From the NCBI GenBank assembly GCA_019802505.1, contig JAFMOC010000021.1, positions 3,086,001-3,150,000 of the forward strand: 64,000 bases of DNA. Reading direction: 5' to 3'. The DNA comes from Corydoras sp. C115. Its lineage: Eukaryota; Chordata; Actinopteri; Siluriformes; Callichthyidae. A program made the position numbers and the translations under genes. The notes beneath the pieces are model-generated. The model was not told the origin of the DNA and did not search any database. It saw only the letters and a program-made list of their open reading frames with translations. Below are positions 48,570 to 60,680 of this stretch, piece by piece. The first letter of the stretch is position 1. Each line of letters opens with the position of its first letter.

Positions 48570-48903
48570 GCATTCAATTTCTACTGCTTAATCCTATATT
48601 AGGGTCGTGGGGGGTTCCTCATGCCCATCCAGGGAAAATGTTTCAGGTGCTGGGCAAATTCATCCAGGACAGGGTGCCAATCTATCGCCTGGCACATTCA
48701 CTCACACAATCTATATGGAGCAATTTAGAGCTTTCAATTAACCTTAAATCTATGTTTTTTGGACTGTGGGAGGAAACTGGAGAACCCAGAGAAAACCCAC
48801 GCAGACACGGGCAAAACATAGAAACTCCACCCAAATTGGGATTCGAACCCTGATCTCCAGTGCTGAGAGGTGAACATGTTAAACTTTATGCCCCTGCGCC
48901 ACC
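48570..48903 (-). mobile_element. V-SINE downstream of tmem260
   Basis: Diverged minus copy from TTCTACTGCTTAATCC to GCCCCTGCGCCACC with all parts recognisable. Confidence 0.82.
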
Positions 48904-49189
48904 TCAGACACATTCTGAAATGTTAGTCTTTACAGGAGTGGAAGAATATCATAGTTAGGGAAGCAACTTTAGACATGTTATTAAGAGGCTGTATATATAT
49001 ATTTTTTGATTTTGTGTATATGAAGTAGAGTTTTGTTATTAAAGTAGAGTTTTGTTATTTTTATTACTGCAAAAAATGTTATGAAATCACAGATGCAAGA
49101 TGCTCTCCATTCTCAAAAAAGGTGTATTGGGTTGGTATTGTAATGTCAGCCAGCTGTGCTAAATATTTCGAACCTGTTTCCGTCGTCTA

Positions 49190-50110
49190 CAGCACTGCTG
49201 ATTCCATGTGAATGGTGTCTGGAATAACAGTCCAGATCGGCCTTGCACTTCATTTCTGTCTTCCTGACTGGTCGGTTTCTTTCTCCATCTCCTCCATTCT
49301 TCGCTCTGCTCACTGTTGCTAAATTTTTCTCTGTCGCTCTCTCTGCCGTTCACTCTCATCTGAGGGATTGTGGGAACCCGTGGAATCGCCGTGACCGTGA
49401 ATGCAGGCAGGGCGCCACAGCAACACTGGAATGTGGGCCGCCTGAGCAGATAAGACTGGAGAGCCAGCCAGCAGGGGGTGGATGGATGAAGAGAGAAAGT
49501 AAGAGATGTGGTGAGGGGGGAGTGTGGTGCTGGAGTCAGGAGTGTAATGGGACCACCATAAACAATTTGGTTAAGAAAGGCTGAACTGATGCTGGACATT
49601 TAAAAACCACTGGGCAGCAGATGTAAAAGAAGAGAAAAAGGGTAACGGAGTCCAGATTTTAAATAGTAAACGCCAAGCGAGAGCCAAAAGAGAGTGGCGC
49701 AATAGAACAGACCGAATGATGAGAGTGGAAGCAAGCCTCGTTGCTCTTTGCTAGTTCATTTACATCCCTGGCTGTATCAACCAATCGGATTGGGATCAAA
49801 GCCTGGGGCTTAGGAGGAGAATGAAAAGACAATATGCTATTGCTGCACTCATCCCTCTCTGTTAATACCCCTTCTGTTTTTTTTTTTTTTTTTTTTTTTT
49901 TTTCTTTACCCAGAGAGGAGTGGATACTGTCCGAAATGCCAACACAGTAGTGACACCTCCGCTTTCTGTGCTTCGCTGATAGTCCACCAGCAGCATGCTG
50001 AAGAGAGGGCATTAGCAGAAGGCCTATCGCCTCTCATTCCTCTGACTTGGGAGAAACAGAGAGAAAAGGAGGGAGCTGGGAGAGTTTCAAAGCCTATTCC
50101 TTGCTGGCCA
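49190..50110. other. GC-richer, mostly repeat-free block downstream of tmem260
   Basis: Contains open frames on both strands (49243-49584 +, 49159-49599 -) without recognisable domains. A CTCF-like CCAGCAGGGGGTGG is at 49468-49481. The base composition resembles the intron 3 block, so it may be another non-coding regulatory region. Confidence 0.3.
49877..49903. repeat. T27 homopolymer
   Basis: 27 consecutive T in GC-richer downstream DNA. Confidence 0.93.
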
Positions 50111-50686
50111 CTATACTGGCAGAATATTATGGAATGGAAATGAAACTTTAGCCACTGAGCCAGATTAGTGTCTGCGCCTGCTGTAAAGTTCAAAATGCAT
50201 ACAATACTGAGATGTTCTGAAAGAAACCATGCAATGAGGATTGGATATTTAGAAAAATGTGGGGACAGTATTTTTTTCGGTGATGAAGTAAGATAAGATT
50301 TCTTTGTTATTACACCGAGTGTGCAGCACTTAGGAATGAAATAGTACTTTGTAAAAACTAGACATTGGTCATGAGATTTAATGTGATGGATGAAGTCCAA
50401 TAATTTAAATGTTGTAGAATTGGAAATGTGTATGTATAGAGTGTGATGTTATTTATCAGTTTTGGTGTTGTGAAGGTAACGTGTTAAAAGGTATAAGATG
50501 CGAGTGACTAGAGCATTGTTTGTTCTCAGACCCTTAATTTATGCCTGTTATCCTGTATACTACATACTATAGTGCTGAGCACATTAAAGTGGCATCATTT
50601 ACAGTATATAGTGAACATGGGAGCAGTTTTAGGGTTAGAGTGAGGAGCTTATGTGTGTAAGCACCTGTTTGCTGGAATCAGAGCTT

Positions 50687-51029
50687 TATTCATCCATTAT
50701 CTTCCACTTTATCCTCTACTAGGGTCGCAGGTGGGTTCCCCATGCCCATCCAGGAGAACATTTCGGATGCTGGGCAGATACACCCAGGACAGGGCGCCAA
50801 TCTATTGCTGGGCACACACTCACTCACACAGACACACTCTATATGGGGTAATTTGGAGAATTCAATTGACTTGATTCATGTTTCTGGACTGTGGGAGGAA
50901 ACCGGAGAACCCGGAGGAAACCCATGCAGACACGGGGAGAACATGGAATCTCCACCAGATTGGGATTCAAACCAGGAATCCTCAGCGCTGAGAAGAGAAT
51001 GTGCTAACCACTAATCCATCGGGACACCC
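50687..51029 (-). mobile_element. V-SINE with target duplication
   Basis: Flanks GGAATCAGAGCTT (50674-50686) and GGAATCAGAACTT (51030-51042) match at 12 of 13 bases. The empty site is visible in the duplicate at about 51333 (GGAATCAGCTTG). Confidence 0.9.
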
Positions 51030-51093
51030 GGAATCAGAACTTATAAACCATAAATATTTTGTTGAGCATAAGATTATAAAGATGTTTCGAACA

Positions 51094-51182
51094 TGTGCTT
51101 TCTCCGGTTTTCTCCCACAGTCCAAAAACATGGATTTAAGGTGAATTGGCTGCTCTAAATTGCCCCTATATACGTAGTGTTA
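51094..51182 (+). mobile_element. V-SINE core fragment
   Basis: From TGCTTTCTCCGGTTTTC and CCACAGTCCAAAAACATGG to the start of the spacer. No head or tail. Confidence 0.75.
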
Positions 51183-51395
51183 AGTGTGTTATTTACCAAA
51201 TTTTGGTCTATGGACAATTCCTGACCGACGTGACTATGGCACTACAGGAAGGAGTGCTGTTGAATAAGTGGCTGAGGAAATCTAGACAATGAGCTTAAGT
51301 GAGTGTGTGTATGTTTAAGCACCTGTTTGCTGGAATCAGCTTGTAAACCACAAATATTTTGTTGAGCCTAATTTTATAAAGATATTTGTAACATG

Positions 51396-52219
51396 TCTAC
51401 ATGTGATAAGACTGTTATGACATTTACTGGAATATATCAAAAGCAACCCAAGCCATTTTTGTAAACAAATGAACCCCCTTTGGGCGATATCCTCGTTATA
51501 AATTGAAGAGACTGAATGCCCTCATTATGTGATCTCTGTGAAGGGCTATTTAAATAATTGAGGGTAAACTCACACATTAGACACCTTTATGAATGCCTGC
51601 GGGTCTCAGCAGAGGTGCCTTATATATGATGCTGCACTGTTGGTGGGGAAGAGATAAGATCAGTTTTCATGCGATGAATTTCTCAGCGAGAGGGTTTGCG
51701 CATGCCTGTGTAGGCCCTGAGCCTTTTTTCCAATTAAACCAGCTCCTCTCTCACCCCTCAGGTTCTAATTTTGTGCCACATTAAGAAAGTGTGGTGCCAT
51801 TGAGGACACAGAGCCACATTTTCATAATTTGCTGCCTCAGTGTGCGTCGGTCCTGCTGCAGCTGTGGCCATGTCTGAATGCCAGCCTGGGGAGGAAAAGC
51901 TGCTCGCTCTGCACTGAGAACTGAGACTGGCAATGCAAAAGAGAGCAAATCAGAGTGAGAAACTGGGCTGTAACTGTATAGTGCTAAGGTTTAGCAGATA
52001 TAGTATATTTACTAAGATAAATGATTGTTTTTATTTTAAGTCAGCCTCACAGCTACGCTTACCTGCCATAAAACTAATGTGGAGGATTTTTCATATTTTC
52101 TAGCTGTGATGTCAATTTGCTAACAATAATGATTAAAATTCCATGATTTGCAGCTTTGAGAAACCAGTTTTTATTATTTCTACATAAATATGACCTAAAA
52201 TGTCTTCTGATTGCCCCTA
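51396..52219. other. Intergenic DNA without recognised features
   Basis: Moderate GC in 51580-51960, AT-rich after that. No repeat or gene seen. Confidence 0.4.
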
Positions 52220-52290
52220 TATTGTGGTGTTCTCATTTGTAAGTCGCTTTGGATAAAAGCGTCTGCTAAATGTAAATGTAAATGTAATAT
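52220..52290 (+). mobile_element. L2-like LINE 3' tail
   Basis: GTGGTGTTCTCATTTGTAAG and CGCTTTGGATAAAAGCGTC with (AATGTA)n; only the last 70 bases remain. Confidence 0.65.
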
Positions 52291-52313
52291 TTTCTTTTAA
52301 TATAAGTAAAATG

Positions 52314-52664
52314 GGGCGGCACGGTGGCTTAGTGGTTAGCACGTTCACCTCTCAGCGCTAGGGATTCCTGGTTCGAATCCCCATCTGGGTGGAGTTTCCA
52401 TGTTCTCCCCGTGTTTGCGTGGGTTTCCTCCGGGTTCTCCGGTTTCCTCCCACAGTCCAAAAACATGGATCAAGTCAATTGAATTCTCAAAAAATTGCCC
52501 CATATAGAGTGTGTCTGTGTGAGTGAGTGTGTGTGCCCAGCAATGGATTGGCGTCCTGTCCTGGGTCTATCTGCCCAGCACCTGAGATGTTCTCCCCTGG
52601 ATGGGCATGGGGAACCCCACCGCGACCCTAATAAAGGATAAAGCGGGAGATAATGAATGAATGA
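52314..52664 (+). mobile_element. V-SINE, full length, with target duplication
   Basis: Perfect ATAAGTAAAATG duplication (52302-52313 and 52665-52676). Nearly consensus, hence young. It lies just after an L2-like LINE 3' tail (52220-52290). Confidence 0.92.
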
Positions 52665-52846
52665 ATAAGTAAAATGAACCTAATTAAACAAGGCAAAATA
52701 TTATAGGTAGTTATTTTTTTTACATGTAGGGAACAAAACTTAACCTCGAGGCCATGCAGTTCCTTTAAAGCTATTTTTATCTACATGTGGTAAAGTAATT
52801 AGGAGATACTGGAGTATTTGTTAAAAAGAGACATGATTGAAGTTAG

Positions 52847-53148
52847 GGTGGCACGGTGGCGTGGTGGTTAGCAAGTCCGCATTTGGGGATCCAGGTTCAA
52901 ATCCTGATCTGGTTGGACTTTCCATGTTCTCCCCATGTCAGCGTGGGTTTTTCCTGGTTCTCCAGTTTCCTCCACAGTCCAAAACCATAGAGGTGAATTG
53001 GCTGCTCTAACAGCCCCTATATGGTGTGTGTGTTTGTGTTTTGTGTGAGTGAGTGTGTGCCCAGTGATGGATTGGCGCCCTGTCCTGGGTGTAGCACCCA
53101 AAATGTTCTCCTCCCCCAAATTAGAGGAATAAGCGGAAGATAATGGCA
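52847..53148 (+). mobile_element. V-SINE, diverged
   Basis: Head with GGCGTGGTGGTTAGCAAG, core and shortened 3' end to GATAATGGCATG. No clear target duplication. Confidence 0.8.
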
Positions 53149-53225
53149 TGAGGTTTCTAATAGTCAGCTGTAAATAGTATTGACACAACTGATTCCTAAC
53201 AATATCAGAAATAGAACTGAGTTGT

Positions 53226-53450
53226 GGGCGGCGCGGTGGCTTAGTGGTTAGCATGTTCGCCTCTCAGCACTAGGGATTCCCGGTTCGAATCCCCATCTGG
53301 GTGGAGTTTCCATGTTTTCCCGTGTCCGCGTGGGTTTCCTTCGGGTTCTCCGGTTTCCTCCCACAGTCCAAAAACATGGATCAAGTCAATTGAATTCTCC
53401 AAATTGCCCCATATAGAGTTTGTGTGTCTGTGTGAGGGAGTGTGTAAGTT
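53226..53450 (+). mobile_element. V-SINE, 3'-truncated in the spacer
   Basis: Head and core nearly consensus; the copy stops within GTGTCTGTGTGAGGGAGTG. Confidence 0.87.
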
Positions 53451-54088
53451 TTGCTTCCTTCAATTTTAAGTCTAAAACTGAAGATCCCTAACAAACAGTG
53501 GGGCTTAAATTAAAGCACAAAATGTCTATAGCATTGAAAAAACTGATGGAAGGCCTGGCTTTTTTTTGTAATGAAGCAACACTGCCTCATGAAAGGATGC
53601 TGCTCATCGTTTAATACACCTTATTTTGGTTATGGTGTGCCTTCATAAGGGCTATTGAGGGTTATTCTATAGCAAAACAACAAAGGCTGTGTAACAGATT
53701 GGAACATGACGTGTAACCTCTGATGAGTGTGTCTTTTAAATGGTTTATTTTGAATGACTTTGGAGTTTGTCTGAGCGAGTGATTCATTTTTCTCACTTGT
53801 GCTCATCATTTTATTTATCTGAAGTGACAGCGCACAGATTTGTTTTTTTGTGTTTGATCCTTATGTTTATGTTGAGGGGGGGGCAGGCAGTGCACAAAGT
53901 TGAAAAACATGCACCCAGATGAAAAGCACTAGTCTCAAAAAGAACAATCTTGAATTTTTGTGGCAATTTTAAGATTAAAAATAAGAAAAAAACTTAAGGC
54001 GAGACACATTAATATTTAAACACCTACAAAGTATATCTGTTAGACATTTCCAAGTAAACTCAGATATATGAATTGATTCTTGGGTTCA
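53451..54088. other. Intergenic DNA without recognised features
   Basis: AT-rich with short homopolymers; no repeat or gene recognised. Confidence 0.4.
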
Positions 54089-54352
54089 CGGTGATTTAGT
54101 GGTTAGCACGTTTGCCTCTCAGCACTGGAGATATGTCGGTTTCCTCCGGGTTCTCTGGTTTCCTTCCACACTTATACTTCATTCTTTATTTGTTTGGTAT
54201 AGTACATTGTGCAACTGTGACTTCTGCAATTTCCTCCCAGGGATTAATAAAATATTCTGATTCAGTCCAAAAACATGGATTCATGTTAAATTGGCTGCCC
54301 CATATAGTGTGTTCCCAACCACCTTACTGTATCTCCTGGATATGTTGGGTGT
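54089..54352 (+). mobile_element. V-SINE, broken by an insertion
   Basis: Head (CACGGTGATTTAGTGG) and core are separated from CAGTCCAAAAACATGG by about 95 bases of unrelated sequence (54170-54265) that contains a TTAATAAAATATTCTG end. The 3' part is rudimentary. Confidence 0.7.
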
Positions 54353-54369
54353 GTTGGGTTTGAAAACGC

Positions 54370-54860
54370 AAATCTGAATTTTGAGCAGAACTCAAGAAAG
54401 TAGATTCTTCTTTGCAGTTGTTGGTTGTTTTGTGGACTTGGCGAATGGTTTTACAGAATTATGTATGCATAACTGGTGCTCTGTTTTTATCCCATTGTGA
54501 AAACTGTTTGTTTGCGAGTGTTCCCCAGACTTTGCTACCATATGGTAGAACTGGTTCTATTATATAATTGCAGTTTGAATGAAATTTTGTTTTTAACTTA
54601 AGAGAATGCCATGCACATATTGTCCATTAGGTTATTCCCTGCTGGATTTAAATTCTCAGAGGAACTCGTTATCTATCCTCCCTAATTATAGTGTTTACAA
54701 TTTTCTATTTTCTTTCTTTTGTGAAAGTTACAATTTTTGCCTATTTCAGGTTGTCATGGTCCTACAGTAGAACCAGGTTCTGCTGAAGACCATTTGCACT
54801 GGGTGACAGCAGGACAAGGTCATTGTCTTCGAGTTCAATATTAAAAATTAAGATATGATT
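54370..54860 (-). mobile_element. L1/Tx1-like LINE ORF2 fragment with stops
   Basis: The minus strand encodes NDLVLLSPSANGLQQNLVLL, matching the YADDLVLLSP segment of LINE reverse transcriptases, and farther on EPVLPYGSKVWGTLANKQFS with QWDKN and FCKTI, matching the post-RT part of fish L1-like elements. Several in-frame stops show it is dead. Confidence 0.65.
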
Positions 54861-55101
54861 CTATTTTTGTCACTTAATCTACAACCCACATGATGGCTAA
54901 TTTGTGGACATTCAGCAATGTGTTTTCTTTTGTTCACAAGTCTTTGTGTGTAGGGATAAAAATGTGTTTTCATTATCTACATTACTGCAATCAGCTAAAT
55001 ATTTCAGTCTAATTTGTAAATGGATGTTATAACAAATTCCACATGACTAACATTTTAGACTAAACATTTACCTTAAGTTGGATTAAATACATGACTTTAG
55101 T

Positions 55102-55545
55102 TTGAGCCTTTGTAAAACTATGCGCCTTAAACCCAAAAATAGAGCAATATTTAAAAATACAGAAGATTTATTCCTTAATATAATAAATGATTTAATTTAC
55201 AATGATAGATCCATCTTAATGTTAAATCTAAACTGTGCCCTGAGATATCTTCTACATTTAACTAAACGTAGATACTTTCATGCTGACTATAAACTATTCA
55301 AACTAACAATATTTGCTAATCTCTTTTCTTGCTTTAGGTCTCACCATGGCATTGAGACTGCATTAATAAAAGTAATTAACTATGGATTATATCCTCAAAC
55401 AACAACTGTCAGTGTAGCGGCTGACACTGTAGATTATATTATCTTATTGGATAGACAAAAGAAGATAGTCGGCATCAAAGGACACATACTTTGTTGGTTT
55501 AAATCATTTTTGATGTTGCTAGCAATTCAACTGTGTTCTTAGTTT
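55102..55545 (+). mobile_element. L2/CR1-group LINE reverse transcriptase fragment
   Basis: From about 55335 the frame reads FRSHHGIETALIKVIN, then DTVDYIILLDR, VGIKGHILCWFKSFL, which align with the FR.HHSTETAL, AAFDTVDHSIL and W(F)KSYL blocks of L2-group reverse transcriptases. The FxDLSAAFD block is partly deleted and the frame ends at 55540. Residues before FRSHH are weakly similar. Confidence 0.7.
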
Positions 55546-56424
55546 CCTGAAAACAGGGGTTACTATTAGGACCCCTGTTATTTTTCTAGCAAGCAAAAAG
55601 CTTTTGGTTTTGTCTTGTTAGTGTTGTGTGTGTGTGTATATATAGCAGTTAATCCATATGATGTTTACACCATCACTGAAAAGGAATATACAAAAGAGGT
55701 TAAAAAGTAGATGTTCTCTAAATTCATTTTACAAACTTCAAATAAACTTAGGGATCTTATAGTTGTAATGAAGATTTCACTACCTGAGCGCCTTATCCAA
55801 GCACCAGACACAATCCATCCTGGCACAGTGAGAAGATCAGAAGTGCTGATTCTATGCTCTGTTCAAAGCCAAATGCTATTGAGAAGCCTATGTCTGCAAG
55901 GGAATACTCCAACTGTTATCTATCCCATCCTGTCAAGAAAGAGTCAACAGAAAGTGTGTGTGTGTTCTTGTACCACTACAGGCAGGCTACACTGTCTTGG
56001 GACTGGCTAAAAATGCAGTAGGCAGACTAAAACATTTTTTACTAAAAAGGCATGAATCACTGGAGTGCAGCAGGTGTGCTGGACCATCGAAAATCAGTGA
56101 TTCTGGGAGCTGATGTATAAAAAGTTCATCCACCCGCAGGCAAACAAAGAACATCTGATGAGAACAGTTGAGATGGTGAATCATTTTAAAGGTAGGCCAA
56201 CTTTAGTAAAACTTTAGTAGTTTTTCTGTTTTAAAAGTTTATTATCTTGGTTTCAATCTTAAAATCCAAAGCCTGTTCTAGTAAACTTTTTTTATTCTTG
56301 TTCTGTACACATTTGTATTTAAATAGAAGTATTATTTGTATTTGCATTCAAATAACACACACTGCAGCATCGGTGACTGTTTCTACTGCACTTTATGTAA
56401 ATAATATTATATATTTCACTTCTG

Positions 56425-56830
56425 GTTAGATGCTACATATTGTTGGCTTGGGTCTTTCAGAATCTGCAAGAAACTCCTTCGGATGTTCTACCAGTCTGTG
56501 GTGGCGAGTGTCCTCTTCTGTGCCGCAGTATGTTGGGGAAGTGGCATTAAAAAAAGGCTGCTGGGCGACTCGACAGGCTGGTGAGAAAACCCGGCTCGGT
56601 GCTAAAACCCTCTGACATCAGTGGCAGAGAAAAAGACCCTCAGTAAACTGCTGACCATCATGGACAATGCAAATCACCCATTGCGGCACCATCATCAGGC
56701 AAAGGAGTTCTTTTAGTGTCATCCCAGTCCTCCTCCACTGAATGAAATTCAGTAAGTCTTTTGTCCCACAGACCATCAGACTGTTAACTTATCACAGCAC
56801 AGCAAAAAAAATAATCATGTGAGTGCTCTA
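56425..56830 (+). mobile_element. Non-LTR retrotransposon ORF2 3' end, decayed
   Basis: The frame contains LLRMFYQSVVASVLFCAAVC and WGSGIKKRLL, a common post-RT motif of fish non-LTR elements, then TIMDNANHPL and CPTDHQTVN with intervening stops. Confidence 0.6.
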
Positions 56831-56898
56831 CTCTGGACAATTTAATATAATATAAATATAATTTAATTTAATTTAATACATATATATGTATGTATATA

Positions 56899-56934
56899 GC
56901 AGTACGGTGGCTTAGTGGTTAGCACGTTCGCGCA
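56899..56934 (+). mobile_element. V-SINE head fragment
   Basis: Only the A-box part of the tRNA-like head (ACGGTGGCTTAGTGGTTAGC) is left, next to TA-rich repeat. Confidence 0.7.
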
Positions 56935-57064
56935 CGTGCAGCTGCTGATTGCCTTAAATTTCCTTTTGGGATCAATAAAGTATCTATCTATCTATTTATC
57001 CTGTACTCTGCACAATGATAATACATTTAAATCTAATCTAATTACACAGTCAGGCAAACCAAAC

Positions 57065-57394
57065 TTCATTCATTCATTATCTTCCGCTTCATCCTATATT
57101 AGGGTCGCGGTGGGGTAGACGTTTTGGGCGCTGGGCAGATACACCCAGGACAGGACGCCAATCCATCGCTGGGCACACACTCACTCACTCACACAGACAC
57201 ACTATATATGGGGCAATTTGAAGAACTCAATTGACTTGATCCATGTTTTTGGACTGTGGGAGGAAACCGGAGAACCCGGAGGAAACCCACGTGGACACGG
57301 GGAGAACATGGAAACTCCACCCAGATGGGGATTCGAACCGGGAATCCCTAGTGCCGAGAGGCGAACGTGCTAACCACTAAGCCACCGTGCCGCC
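57065..57394 (-). mobile_element. V-SINE beside an (AT)n tract
   Basis: Near full-length minus copy with a short deletion after GGTGGGG. Its head directly touches the (AT)n microsatellite at 57395-57516. Confidence 0.88.
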
Positions 57395-57410
57395 ATATAT
57401 ATATATATAT

Positions 57411-57495
<85 letters not shown>

Positions 57496-57516
57496 TATAT
57501 ATATATATATATATAA
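57395..57516. repeat. (AT)n microsatellite
   Basis: About 120 bases of AT with two small interruptions, touching the head of a V-SINE. Confidence 0.95.
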
Positions 57517-58341
57517 ATATAATATGCCCCAAACCAAACTTATTGCATGCAAAAAGTTTTTAAACCTTTTTAAAGATATAGCCTATAACCTTTCTGTTGG
57601 GTCTTCTATTATAATACTTCTAGTTCATCTTTTGGTAGTTCACGATTCTCTGACATACAAAACACATGTGTTTGCTTAGAAAAATATTTGTGAAGGGTTT
57701 AAATGGATGAATCACATTTTGTAAAGTTAATATTTCCACCTTGATAGACAGGAGCTAATCGTGCCGTTGGGGAAACATTAAGAATATGCGTCATAATGGC
57801 CAACACCAGCTAATCTAAAAAGCTCCACATTTACAAACAGAAATCCCAGGAACCAATTGGACTAATAAAGAGACTTGAACAGGATAAAAAGATGTGCTGT
57901 AATGCTGTGTAACAGCCCTGTAATGTTGTGTTGGTGGTAAAGCTGACTGTGTGATCATTTGTGTGTGACCGACTGAAGACACTTCCAGATGCCTGGAGGC
58001 CTGGCTGCCGTAAGTTTGACATCCTCCTGGCTGCTCCTGCTGGACAATGTTCTGGATCTAAAACCAGTGCAGTTTTGTCAAAATAAGAAAGTGCCCTGCA
58101 AGTGCCCTGCACTTTCACAAGTTCACACACTTTACACACAACACAACCAACAACTGCTTTATTTAATGTATTTTAAAAATCTTACCAGATGGGCTAAATA
58201 TTCAGAATACGTGTTTTATACATATAAAAAACTTCATAGGTTCTAAAAATTGCATTTAATATAATTATATGGAAGCATTGTTATTACACGGTCCTGTTTA
58301 ATGCATAGAACATTAACTGTCATCAGTCCTGAGACATTGCT

Positions 58342-58553
58342 TTATACTACATTACATTTACATTTAGCAGATGGTATCCCAACGTTTGGGTATCGGAACA
58401 CAGGGTAAAATACAGAATCCCTGGAGCAATGAGGGTTAAGGGCCTTGCTCAAGGACCCACATTGGTATGTCAGTGGACCTGGGATTTGAAGCCACAACCC
58501 TTGGATTGTTAGCCCAACACCTTAACCACTGAGCTGTTACACATAACAGACTT
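58342..58553 (-). mobile_element. Second SINE family, near full length
   Basis: In reverse: tail ACATTTACATTTAGCAGATG, body GAGGGTTAAGGGCCTTGCTC and head AACACCTTAACCACTGAGCTG. Confidence 0.75.
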
Positions 58554-58685
58554 CTTAAAGTTAAAACATGCAGAAAACAACCACATTAATGTTGTATTAA
58601 TGATTTATTAATTACACATAATGATGTTTTATTGTGTGCAAAAGGTGTTTTTTTCATATAATATTTAACAAAGTAATGTGTCATC

Positions 58686-58742
58686 CATAATGCAGCCATG
58701 ATGAGTTATGATGAACATAATGCAGCCATGATGAGTTATGAT
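58686..58742 (+). repeat. 30-bp tandem duplication
   Basis: CATAATGCAGCCATGATGAG with TTATGATGAA occurs twice in direct succession; the second copy lacks the last bases. Confidence 0.85.
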
Positions 58743-59820
58743 TTAATGCTATTATTGGCAAAATTTTTCCTCCATCTGCTATTCATTATCTTTAATTAAA
58801 TAATGCAAATTAAGTGCTTTAATTAGTAGGTGTACAAATACTTTATATTTAGTGTGGAATTCTGTTTCATGTCCAATTATTTCAAAAGGTATATAGAACA
58901 TCAAAAGTACTTATGACTTTCACTAGGACATTGTCAAGAACTATTTTATATGATTCATATTTTGTATGATTCATATTTTATGACGTTTAACGGACCCTTT
59001 GATTCTTGTGCTTTTTCTCAGATGTCACCGTTGTGTATTATGTCTCTTTTTTGTTCATTCATTTTGATTTTGCAGACATTTCTTGAATAGATTTTTTTTT
59101 ACATATCCGCTAACTGTGTTTACTTCCCTTTCTGTGCATACTGCAGTTTGCTCTCTTGCCCTATCTTTTCTTTTGGCTTTACCTGCACCCCTTGTCTCCC
59201 TCTTTCTTTTGGTGTTGAAGCACCCCACCCCCTCTCACATAGTGCTGCTCCTGCAGATGTGCACAAACAAGAGGAGATTAAAGCAAAACGAATCTAAACA
59301 CACAAACGGAATTAGACTAACGGGTGCTGGTAGGCTGGCACACTGTGATAAACACTGTGACTCTTAGTGTGTGTGTGTGTGTGTGTGTGTTTGTGTTTAT
59401 GAGCGCTTGTGAAGAGTTTGCATGTGTATGTGTCTGTGTGTGTGCTTTCCAGTGTCTAGAGGATTAACAATGGTGAGGTGTGTATGTCAGGATGATTGCT
59501 TTTTGGTATTGTGAGGGGTTTGTGTACTGTGTTCTTTTTTGTAATTATGTTTCTTTCTAATTTCTATGTGACATCTGACTCAAATTGTATGCATGTTACA
59601 ATCCTTTAAAAAATGACATGACCTCTATATTCAAGTTCAAACTACTTTTTTGAATATTGCTTTTTACAAACACTGCATTGCTTTAAAGCAACTGTGAAAT
59701 TCTAGCAAGTTCGTCTCCCGGCGCTGTGGTTCCAGATTTGAATCCCAATCTGAGTGGAGTTTCCATGTTCTCCCCGTGTCCGCGTGAGTTTTCTCAAGGT
59801 AAATGAACTGCTCAAAATTG

Positions 59821-59865
<45 letters not shown>

Positions 59866-59868
59866 TAC

Positions 59869-59995
59869 GGGAGTGGTAGCTCAGTGGTCAGGGTGTTGGG
59901 CTATCAATCTGAAGGTTGGGGGGTTCAAATCCAAGGTCCACTGAAGTTACCAGTGTGGGTCCTTGAGCAATACCCTTAACCCTCATTGCTTATAT
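59869..59995 (+). mobile_element. Second SINE family, 5' half
   Basis: GGGAGTGGTAGCTCAGTGGT head, GGTTCAAATCCAAGG B-box region and CCCTTAACCCTCATTGC body, ending in a TA repeat. It inserted in the V-SINE composite at 59.7-60.3 kb. Confidence 0.75.
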
Positions 59996-60044
59996 ATATA
60001 TCCTCGACCCTAGTAGAGGATAAAGCGGAAGATTATGTATGTAT

Positions 60045-60046
<2 letters not shown>

Positions 60047-60126
<80 letters not shown>
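60047..60126. repeat. (TA)n microsatellite
   Basis: About 40 TA units between two V-SINE 3' pieces; a shorter TA run at 59826-59862 precedes it. Confidence 0.95.
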
Positions 60127-60129
<3 letters not shown>

Positions 60130-60576
60130 TATTTATATTAGTGTGAGAGTGAGTGCTCGGCAATAGCAAGGTCCTAGGTGTAGCTTTCCAGCGGCCAAAC
60201 TACTCTCCCTTGGATGGGAAAATGGAACCCTTTCACGACCATAGTATAGGATTAAAAAGAAGGTAAAGGATGGAAAAATAAAAGTAGACCAAGAAAGTGG
60301 TAGAGTCCCCATCCTGGGCAGTATAACAGATGTTAAAAATAACAATGAACACATTTTATACAATTGATTAAAAAATTTATCAAAGTGACTAATGCCTCTC
60401 TCATTGATCATTACTGTTGCATTTTTACAGATTTACAGATGAGGTTGCCTGAGAATGGTCTCTGATTAAAAAAAATGCAACAAGTGGGCAGAAAGGTAAG
60501 GTAACACAGTTACGTAACAGACATAATTTCAGCACCAATTATGCTTTTTACTATAATGCTATAATGTTTTTCTTGC

Positions 60577-60680
60577 CGCTTCCACTTGCTCTTTGGGGGT
60601 TCAGACTCATAACACTGTAAAGCTGCTTTGAGACAATGTACTGTTGTAAAAATCTCTATATAAATAAATATACTTGAACT
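60577..60680 (+). repeat. Retroposon 3' tail (GCTGCTTTGAGACAATGTAC type)
   Basis: TGTAAAGCTGCTTTGAGACA, then ATCTCTATATAAATAAATAT and ACTTGAACTTGAA match a common fish retroposon ending. Confidence 0.45.

Larger units (their letters stand above)
50650..51395 (+). repeat. Local duplication around a V-SINE insertion
   Basis: A segment with AAGCACCTGTTTGCTGGAAT and then AACCA(T/C)AAATATTTTGTTGAGC occurs twice, at 50650-50686 joined to 51030-51094, and at 51300-51395. The first copy is split by the SINE at 50687-51029. Confidence 0.8.
57517..59701. other. Intergenic DNA
   Basis: One second-family SINE (58342), the 30-bp tandem repeat and a (GT)n at 59369-59391. No gene recognised. Confidence 0.45.
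59702..60275 (+). mobile_element. V-SINE relic split by microsatellites and a second SINE
   Basis: Diverged head and core at 59702-59825, then (TA)n, a SINE of the second family (59869-59995), a V-SINE tail piece (GACCCTAGTAGAGGATAAAG) at 60005-60040, a long (TA)n, and another V-SINE 3' part at 60140-60275. This is a composite of at least three pieces. Confidence 0.65.

Noticed and set aside
49159..50400. Overlapping frames of 110-164 codons on the minus strand
   Set aside because: No domains, no splice structure, low-complexity composition, and frames open on both strands at once; more likely GC-richer non-coding DNA.
57961..58017. Micro-exon-like ATGCCTGGAGGCCTGGCTGCC between CCAG and GTAAGT
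   Set aside because: Splice-like signals but no partner exons and no recognised protein; within chance expectation.
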